Shown: positions 55,446 through 64,000 of the stretch, piece by piece
How the letters are laid out: each line of letters starts with the position of its first letter
How positions within the stretch are numbered: position 1 is the stretch's first letter
Source of the DNA: Dirofilaria immitis
Taxonomy: Eukaryota > Nematoda > Chromadorea > Rhabditida > Onchocercidae
Length of the DNA: 64,000 nucleotides
NCBI GenBank assembly: GCA_024305405.1
Contig: JAKNDB010000087.1
Coordinates: 2,356,001-2,420,000, forward strand
Direction of reading: 5' to 3'
Notes under the pieces: model-generated
Told to the model about the DNA's origin: nothing
The model's database searches: none
What the model saw: the letters and a program-made list of their open reading frames with translations, nothing else
Made by a program: the position numbers and the translations under genes

Positions 55446-55784
55446 ATGGATGATCAGATATATAACGATGACACTGGTTAGCACTAAAGAATCGAATTTC
55501 TTTCTTTTTTTTTTGTTTTATTTTTAGTCAGCTAAATTTAAGCTTTTAATATGAATTATCAATGAATTATCAAAACGTTCTCAAAAAATAGTTATAGCCT
55601 TCTTGTAACGGAATTGTTTTTAATAATTTATTTTTCAAATTTTACTTTAAAATAGCTATATATAAATATCAATTAGTAATTTATTGTTTAAATGAAAAAG
55701 AACAATGTTTAAAAAATGCGTGATAATTAGCCTAAATTTCATTATATCTTTTGTGACACATTGTTATGCTGCTGGTACTGTTGC

Positions 55785-55818
<34 letters not shown>

Positions 55819-58800
55819 GATGATGATAAATAGTGATGGCGATGTTAGCAATGATTGCATCGATGATAATACCATGTTACCGATGATGGTAATTGATACT
55901 GTTGCTGTTATTAATAATGACGATGACGATGATGATGATGATGACGATAGTGATGGTGATGCTAATATTACCGATGTGAGATAATTATGATAATAATATT
56001 GCCAATGATAATAATATTATGACGATATGTTGTTGCTGCCGCTGATGATGTAATGATAATAATGATAATGATGGCGAGATGATGATAGAGGTGACGATAA
56101 TATTCCTGATATGATAATTATAATAATAATGTTGCCAGTGATGATAATATTACCAACGATAATGTTATTGCCGATAATGATGATGATTTTTAGTACTGAA
56201 ATTAATTTAAAATATGCAACAATGAATTTCTTTTAAAAAGAACATATACAATCGTCATCAGAAATATATTTCTATCATTGTCTTTCACATCAATATGCCA
56301 ATTCCAATTTTGAAAATTATTAGAAATATTGGAAATGGAATATTAGGATTTCTATAACTTAATTATATAATGTATATCGGAAAACTTTATCTTTCATAAT
56401 GCATCTAATAAGGTTGTATATGAAATCTGAATATTTTTTTTAATTCATCATATTTTTCATCCTAATCGAATTTACTTATAATTGATATGATTTTTTTCTC
56501 GACTTTTCAAATTTTATTGAATTTCAAATTTTTGACTTAATAATATTATATTATTCATTTAAAAGGATTATCATCATTTTTTCCGTGTATAATTTCTGAT
56601 AGAATGAATTTTTGGCTTTTTTAATTAATTCTAATATTCTTATATTCTATCAAGCTGATAGTTGAATTAATTAAAAATTTCAATTTTAAAGATAAAAACT
56701 TTTTTCATCTATCATTAATATAATGCATTTACTTAATTCTTTTTTCCTTCCTTGTCTTTTGTTCGAAATGTCTTTAATCAGTAATTTATCAAAACTGATT
56801 TATGAATTGAATAATTTTGACAGATATATCAAAGATATGACAATAAAATTAATTACTGAATCAATTTATATATTCACAATTTGAATTTTTCATTCTATTA
56901 TCATTGCTAATTAATATTAATTAATTAAATCATTTCTTCTCTGGAACAAATAAACAAATGCAAAAATGTAATATAAGCAAAAATTTTTATTAATATAAAA
57001 TTTCTAAAAGCATTGTTTGTTATCACAAAATAAAGTAATATGATAAGCTTAATATAATTATTAATTTCAAATTAATTTTATGCTTTATCAAAATAGGGAA
57101 AAATGATTATTAGAGTAATATGTTGTAAATTTTTTGGTAAATAAATTAAAAATAAATTTGAAATCATAGAAATTAAATATTATACATATAATTATTATAT
57201 ATATTATTAATTTATTTTGCGATAAATAATGATGGAATTTATCCGTAAGATTCATATGAGAATCTAATTATAAGAATCTGAAATTTAAAATTTCAGACAA
57301 ATCTGTTGATTAATTTTTTAATATTTATCTAAGTTTTGTCTGCCATATGATTTTTTTTAAATAATTTGGATATTTCATTTTTCTTTTTCAAATATTATAA
57401 TTATTATATTTGGAATGAATAAGTTCTTGAATATCAATGATTACATAATGTGATAATCTTTCTAGAATATACTGTTAACTGGTAATAGTGTATGTTATGA
57501 AATTTTGGTAATTAAAATGAGAAAATTTGATTACTTTCTTGGCATGTTGTCAAAATTTTAAATTTTATTGCTAACACATGTTTATCTATTTAATATTTCA
57601 TTCGACTTATTTTTTTTTTTGAAAAAGATATTAAAATTGTAAAAGTAATCATTGGAAGCTTTAAACATTAATGATTCATTTGGGTATTCAGATTCAAAGG
57701 AACAGATGTTTGAAAGATGCCGCATTTTATCTTAAAAGAAGTAACAGATGTCGGGAAATTATTCGAGCATTTTATTGATAGTTAGCAAAAAGTTTAAATT
57801 TTTGAAGTTCCCTTCTGTTTCTGATTTTATATTCTTCGTGTTTTAATCTAACTAATATTCGAAGCATACATATACATCATTTTAATCTTTGCTAATTAAA
57901 TATTCTAAACTAATAATCATCGTTATTCTCGAATTTTGCTAACCAAAATATTATAACTATTTTTAATGAAATATCACAAATATTTGATATATTGTTAGTA
58001 TGTAAAAATATAAAATGAAAAAGATTATATTATTTGTTGATGCATTTCATTTCTTTGTAAAAGTTTTTTGAAGCGTTAATATTACACAACAATATTTAAA
58101 GGAAAAGAAAAGGAAAGAATGAATGAAAGAAAAAAAAACGAAGGAAAAATTGATTTTATGAAATTGCTTTTTCGAGAAAAACCTATAAGCTTTTAGTATT
58201 CCATTGTAACTAAACTACTACTCATAACATTCTAATTTAATCATTCAATTTAATTATCTCTTTTCTCCTTTTTTTTTTCTTTTTTTTCTTTTTTGCTATT
58301 AAATATTTTAAAACAAAAAAAGAAAAATGAAATAAAACGAAATGGAATTTTTTAGATTATATCTATTACCATTAATGGTTTAGATAATTTTAGTAATTCG
58401 ATATCTAAAATGATTCGAGAGAGTTAAGAAGTATGATGTGATTCTATTTTGAATAAAATTTCCATTATTTCAAAAAAAACATTATTGTTTTTTTGAAATC
58501 ATCATTTTCTCTTAGCATTATCTTTCCCTCCCCTCTCTCTTCCTCTTTTATCACTCTTATATACATATATATATAAATAAGTTTATCTTTCATCCTCTCT
58601 TTTATCGATATATTTTCAGTTTTTAATTTTAATTTTTCCCAGACTATTTCGGATTCATCCATTTTATTAGCAAAATAAATTATTTCTTCTCTTTTATTTA
58701 TTTAACTTTTTTCTTTTTGCTTTTTCGGATATTTTTTTTCAAAATTTATTTGTTATTTATTATTTCCAATAAACATTTATTCATTCGCTATTTAAGTATT

Positions 58801-61800
58801 CAGATATAGTTCACAAATACATATATGCATAATTTAAAATAAGTTTTATTTTTTGATGAAATGACATGTTGATACGTTAATTTATTATTTAAGTATTCAA
58901 ATATATTTTATAAATATACATAAATAAGTCGCATTAAAATTTTTACATTTAATTATTAATTATAAAATTCTTAAAAGAAAAAATATTTACTTATTTTTTA
59001 TTCCTTTATACTAATAATTAATTTATTAAAAAAAAGGCGATGAACATTTCTTTTTTAAAGTTTTATATAGAAAAGAATTTTATTGTTGAAAAATTTTTGA
59101 TAAATTTAGATGTGAATCAGAAACGTATCTGGCAATTGTTGCAAGAATTACGACAACGTGAAAATAACGAATTAGTAAGAGAAGATATACGTATACTTCA
59201 ACGTGTCCTTCACGATCTTGTACCTCAACAGCCAAATTGTAAGGTTAATCTTTTATTTATTTTATTTCATTAATTATATTCAATTAATTATTCTACTAAT
59301 TTTTTCTTTCTTTTTTCATTTTACGCTATTTATGTTAAATATAGTTTGATTGACTTATTATTACAATATTTATGCTTTTGAGATAATTATTAGAAGTTGA
59401 CGATTTTCTTCAGTATAGATGTGCTGTTAAATGATATCTTACATTTGAAAAACTTGACTTAAATTATTCACTTACGTTCTATCTTACATTTGAAAAATGT
59501 GACCTAAATTATTCATTTACGTTCTATCTTACATTTGAAAAACGTGACCTAAATTACTCACTTACGTTCTATCTTACATTTGAAAAATGTGACCTAAATT
59601 ATTCATTTACGTTCTATCTTACATTTGAAAAATGTGACCTAAATTATTCATTTACGTTCTATCTTACATTTGAAAAACGTGACCTAAATTATTCACTTAC
59701 GTGAGATAATGGTGGAACATATGTAAAAACGATGTTATGCATTAATTTAAAAACGTAACTCAAAAGTATTACTTTAAAAACGTAATATTGGCAATAATAT
59801 ATACATGAATTTAAAAAAGAAAATCAATAAATGAATTAAAATGAGAATAGTTGATGATTATGATGATGATAATGACGATAATGATGATGATAGAAGCTAG
59901 CTAGACTTTGGCTATATTTAAATGGCCATATAATAATATATGTTTGCTTATTCCTTGTATAACATATACATAGATTAGTAAGAAATCAGTTATTATTGTT
60001 TTATAATAACTACTTATATATCTCTAATTTGTCATTCAAAAAGTTTTCTCTAAAAAATTTTATTTCTGAAATAAGAAAAAAAGTGGCTAAATAGGAGAAA
60101 GTTCGAAAGAATAGAATAAGAAAATATTTGTAAATTAATACTAAAAAAATCATAGTTAATAAAATTAAATTTCAAAAATATTGGAATGAATTTTATAAAG
60201 AAATTCATCTGCATCAAAATTATATATTTATCTATTATTGTTTAGTTCATATTTGTATAATACGGATATTAATTGTTAAATTTTACAAATATATTTTTGC
60301 AGAATATATCAAATTCGCTTCCCAAAAGAAATAATCATTTATCACCAATTTTTCAAGTTTCATCTTCACCTATAAAATCACGCAAAGTGAAAATTTCAGG
60401 TAAATTAATTGCCTCAATTATTTTATGAAATTTTATTGTTTCACTTACATTTTATCATGCTAAATTTCCCTAAAGCGTATTTTTCTAAAAGCGCATTTGT
60501 CGTAGACATGTCGAGAAATTATCTCTCACATTTTATCATTCTGTTTTTCCCTCGATGACTTATATTTTTATTGATTTAAATTGCAGTTGACAATGCATTA
60601 AAATCAAATCCGAAATTTCATAATCTTTTGAAGTATTTGGAAACTACATTGTTACCTCATGTGAAACCTACCGAGGTATTTCTATTTCAAATTTTAATTT
60701 TAAATTTATTTCCTTACTTCTGTTCTATTTATACATTTTATCCATTCATATATACTTCTTCACATTTCTGATACTCTAATATTCATAAGATCCCTTTGAT
60801 TATTAACTAAACGGAATTATCTATTATCAATGATATTACTGTTGTATTCGACAATGACCGTGATCGAGATAAAAAGAGCGAGAGAATTCTGTTTATAAAA
60901 CAAACACCTGAAAGAATGTTTATTTTTATTCAGTGTTTTGGTGTTTTCTAAAATTATTTTAGAAACTAGTTTTTGTTGGGCAACAACCGCAAGAAATACG
61001 TGACTTGATAGTGAAGCCTAACGAAAGTGGGAAACGTCTAATTATTATTGGGCCAAGAGACATAAAAACAAAGTAAGTATGATGAGAATGTTGTAATTTT
61101 ATAGGCTAAATACATTTGGACAAGTCTATCTCACTTAGATCTAAAAAATATTGATATAATGAGAATTTTAAAATTTTTCAGAATTTTGATAAATCGATTT
61201 TATATTATTTACTCATAAATTTATTTCCCTCTTGGTTTTAATTTTTCATATGATTTTGATTTAATTTAAGCAAAAAAAAAACAGAATCAAATGGATTTAA
61301 AAAAAGATATAAAATGAAATCAAATTGCGGCCATGTAAAAATCAACTTTACATTAACATTCTTTATATAATTTTATTTGGCTTTCAATTCATTTAAATTC
61401 TTCATTTCTTTCCTATTCTTACTTTTGGCGTGCTTGGAGAAATCTAAAATTTTAAAATCAATTTCTTTTCGTTTTTTTTTTGATATGATGAATTCTATAA
61501 AAATTACGAAAATAATTTAGTGATAAACATTTATATGATAAGTAAACCAGCGCTTACTATAGATTAATGTACATTTTTTTGTTAATTATATGAAAAGTTT
61601 ACTTACTGTAGTCAAATTTATCAAAATACTTTTGTGGAATTAAATGATGTTTTATTAATGAGCAAAACTGTTGAGATTATTCATAAATTTTTGAGTGCTT
61701 AATTATAATATTATCATTCATAAATAATGTTTATTTATTTGATAATTGCATGAAAAGTTTATTATGGTTTACTGTACATTTTTTGATATTTACACGACAG

Positions 61801-63907
61801 TTTACTGTAATTTACTGTTTTTATCAAACTTAAAGCTTATGCTCATCATTTTTCTTTTGACAAAAGTTCAATTGTTTATTAAGCTTGACTTTTAATCAAA
61901 TTTATCAATTTCTTAGTGATGCTTATTAATCTATTGACATCAAATTTGCAAATCTAAATGAGTGTATAATGATTTGAATGTATTGATCGATATTGTACAG
62001 TTAATTAATTAAACAAATTATAAATTCGAAGTGATAAATTAATCTTCATGATAGCGAATCGAATTTAATTCTATCTTGTTTAATAAAAACGCCATTGCAT
62101 TTCGAATTTTAATCAAATCCATCAAATTTCTTTGATGATACTACTGATTTATTGATAAATTAAATTTGCCGATCTAATGAATTATAATTTATTACGATGA
62201 TCAATTAATGCTTTGATACTATATCATTATTTATTTACATATTGAATTAATTAAGCAAATTATAAATTCCCAAGTAATATCTATTTGAAAATAGCATATT
62301 TGCTATCTTGACATGATTAGTCTCATGATATTATTACTATGATTATTGATTATTTTAAAATTAAATTTTGTATCTGATAATATTCTAGTAATTTTGGAAA
62401 TAAGAATTAAAATAGTAAATTATTTATATCGACATTGGTTTCGTTATAATTTTACATTGCTTTCATTTAGCCAGAAAGAAAATCTGTTTAATTTTTTTAA
62501 GCTATAATTCTTTTAATATGTTTTTTCATTTGAAAGAAGCAACGAATAAGTCTGTTATCCATTTTCTTATTCAGGTCATGGCTATCATCAATTCATTTAA
62601 GAAAATATCAAACAATATAATAAAATATTTTGATAGAATATTCTTATCCGGAATTTGTAAACGACTGACAAACATTATTTTTATTTTTTTTAAGATAATA
62701 ATTTCTGAAGTTTTTTTAATCAATTTCTTGATTCAGTTTTTACTTCCTTCTAAATTATCAATGGTAAAGAATTGATTTTATTAAATGAATTAATTTTATC
62801 AGCTAATTTTATCAATAGTTTGGAAGGTTTAGATGCCGTATTGATTAGATTTGTAGTTTTAACACATACACTTCTTTTCTTATCAATAATATTAGTTATG
62901 CACTATTTTCAAATATTGATAGTATCAATATTATCATCATCATTATCCTTCTTTTTTCAAATTATCATTATCATTTTTAATGCTCTCAACAATCATCATT
63001 GAGAAGAAATGATAGAATTGTTCAATCTTTGAAACCTAAACAGTTTATAAAAATAAATAAATAATAAGTAATAGGCCAATTTGAATAAACAATAAGCCAA
63101 TTTGATTGTGATTAAAAAAAAATAATTTGAGCCAAATTTTTAAGCATACAAATAATTTTTGTATTTTAGTGAAAGTCTTGGCTTATGTTTGTACTATGGT
63201 AGAAATAATAAATTTAATAAAAAACTTTTATGTTTAAAATTTTTCGTATTATATAGATTTGTTGATAATAAATTAAATCATACTTCCATTATGAAATAAG
63301 CATATTACCTATTGATAAATTAACCTTATTTTTATTTTAGTAAATAACTATTGCTAGGATATATAATTGATAAAGATATATCCATTTGGCCAAATGCTAT
63401 TAGTTGTATAACTTTGGCCTTTAGCCTAAGAATTCCATCTCTCAAAAGATTCATTGTAATTGCAATTATTTGAAAAATTCTAACTTTTTCTTTTATTTAC
63501 TTTCAAGAATATCAATTGCTTAATCGCCAATAAAATTCTTAAATTTTAGATAATTTTTCTCTTTTTAATCGATTTCTTTTTTCGCTCTCTGTCTCTCTCT
63601 CTCTTTCTGTATCTCTTTCTGTCTTTCTCCCTCTCTTCGCCTTTTTTTCTCTCTCGCTCTCTTGCATTTTATGGATTTGATTGGATGTTATAATGCCAAA
63701 TTAAGGTAATTAAGAATTCGATATTAAAATAAATGGCCATAAAAATTATCATTATATTTTGGTCTTTTTATGAGGAATAAAAAATTTTTATCATTTATTT
63801 TTTCATTAAAATTATCAATTAGAAAATATTATTATCAAAATGATCGATTGATTAATTAAAAAATAATGGATTTATCTTTAGCAAATACCGAAGATCAATT
63901 ATCATAG
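55446..63907 (+). CDS. Unrecognised 171-aa protein, seven exons
   Basis: Exons are 55387-55476 (ATG at 55446), 59110-59243, 60303-60399, 60587-60675, 60963-61072, 63170-63198 and 63882-63907. Every join agrees in phase and the total is exactly 171 codons plus TAG. Donors are G|GTTAGC, AAG|GTTAAT, G|GTAAAT, GAG|GTATTT, AA|GTAAGT and G|GTAGAA. The N-terminal part, residues about 12-45, is a charged amphipathic helix (KRIWQLLQELRQRENNELVR). The middle is polar and basic. Residues 118-153 look like a compact strand-rich fold (KLVFVGQQPQEIRDLI, then RLIIIGPRDIKT). There is no signal peptide or membrane segment. The last two exons are short and less certain: reading past 63198 to an early stop is the alternative. 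An AATAAA at 63944 supports the end. I do not recognise the family and give no function. Confidence 0.72.
55477..59109 (+). other. First intron (3.6 kb) of the 171-aa gene
   Basis: It holds a TTG repeat, a GAT/GAC-rich array and AT-rich DNA. A 22-codon ORF at 57717-57785 (MPHFILKEVTDVGKLFEHF) reads like protein but has no clear acceptor or donor. Confidence 0.7.
55762..56190 (+). repeat. (TTG)n followed by degenerate GAT / GAC trinucleotide array
   Basis: TGTTGCTGTTGTTGTTG runs to about 55826, then GATGAT, GACGAT and AATGAT units continue with interruptions to about 56190. Confidence 0.9.
59435..59700 (+). repeat. 45-bp minisatellite, six copies
   Basis: Copies start at 59476, 59521, 59566, 59611 and 59656 with an exact 45-bp period, after a diverged first copy from 59435. 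Each reads GTTCTATCTTACATTTGAAA, then AA[TC]GTGACCTAAATTATTCA, then [TC]TTAC. The C variant creates ACGTGA facing TCACTTACGT. It lies in the second intron of the 171-aa gene. Confidence 0.95.
59848..59893 (+). repeat. GAT-rich trinucleotide tract
   Basis: TGATGATTATGATGATGATA with GACGAT interruptions, inside the second intron of the 171-aa gene. Confidence 0.85.
63581..63665 (+). repeat. CT-rich polypyrimidine tract
   Basis: About 85 bases of CTCT and TTTCT units, 220 bp upstream of the terminal exon of the 171-aa gene. Confidence 0.9.
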
Positions 63908-63943
63908 ATTACAACTTTCATTCATATTTAAAATATTAAAGTT

Positions 63944-63949
63944 AATAAA
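63944..63949 (+). terminator. AATAAA polyadenylation signal of the 171-aa gene
   Basis: AATAAA lies 37 bases after the TAG at 63905-63907, a normal spacing for a short nematode 3' UTR. In this composition AATAAA is common, so it is supportive only. Confidence 0.5.
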
Positions 63950-64000
63950 GGAACTTTATCACATAGAAATATTACTTTTATTTTTGCGACAAATGCGCCT

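Noticed and set aside
55766..55984. Leu-rich ORF with an Asp tail
   Set aside because: Frame of (TTG)n followed by GAT repeats inside an intron.
57717..57785. 22-codon ORF MPHFILKEVTDVGKLFEHF...
   Set aside because: It looks protein-like but has no good splice sites and does not fit the phase between exons 1 and 2 of the 171-aa gene.

Overview
The window is animal nuclear DNA, very AT-rich, and most likely from a nematode, probably a clade III (spirurid or filarial) species. The evidence is: short exons joined by GT-AG introns with TTTCAG or TTTTAG acceptors; start codons lying 2-45 bases after a splice acceptor with no visible upstream exon, as expected for spliced-leader trans-splicing; a secreted 12-cysteine DB-module protein, a nematode family; and a decayed BEL/Pao retrotransposon. 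The clade III assignment is inference. No bacterial operon, tRNA, rRNA or CRISPR array was seen. Nearly all long ORFs of the six frames are chance or low-complexity ORFs. The real genes had to be built from exons by matching splice sites and codon phase.

Layout. 1-2.2 kb: plus-strand relic of a BEL/Pao element with recognisable gag, reverse transcriptase and RNase H blocks, full of stops. 5.6-6.5 kb: minus-strand three-exon gene for a small secreted DB-module protein (151 aa). 11.2-13.9 kb: plus-strand seven-exon gene for an NAD(P)-dependent short-chain dehydrogenase of the SDR42E / 3-beta-hydroxysteroid dehydrogenase type, with two places where one base appears to be missing. 17.1-38.5 kb: minus-strand seven-exon gene of 440 codons, convergent with the dehydrogenase gene, with introns of 11.4 and 6.5 kb; its C-terminus resembles the FAM89/LRAP25 coiled coil. 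38.5-46 kb: AT-rich spacer with microsatellites. 46-49.5 kb: a less AT-rich island holding protein-like ORF fragments that I could not assemble. 49.5-55.4 kb: repeat-dominated spacer, including about 150 bases of CAT repeat and a TG repeat. 55.4-63.9 kb: plus-strand seven-exon gene of 171 codons for a protein I do not recognise, carrying a 45-bp minisatellite in an intron.

The genes do not form an evident pathway. The dehydrogenase probably acts on a sterol or other lipid at a membrane. The DB protein is secreted. The FAM89-like protein is probably a cytoplasmic adaptor. The best candidates for something undescribed are the 171-aa orphan gene, the 440-aa gene with its unmatched N-terminal three quarters, and the 46-49.5 kb island. 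All exon models come from reading the sequence and matching phase; none is backed by transcripts or database searches.
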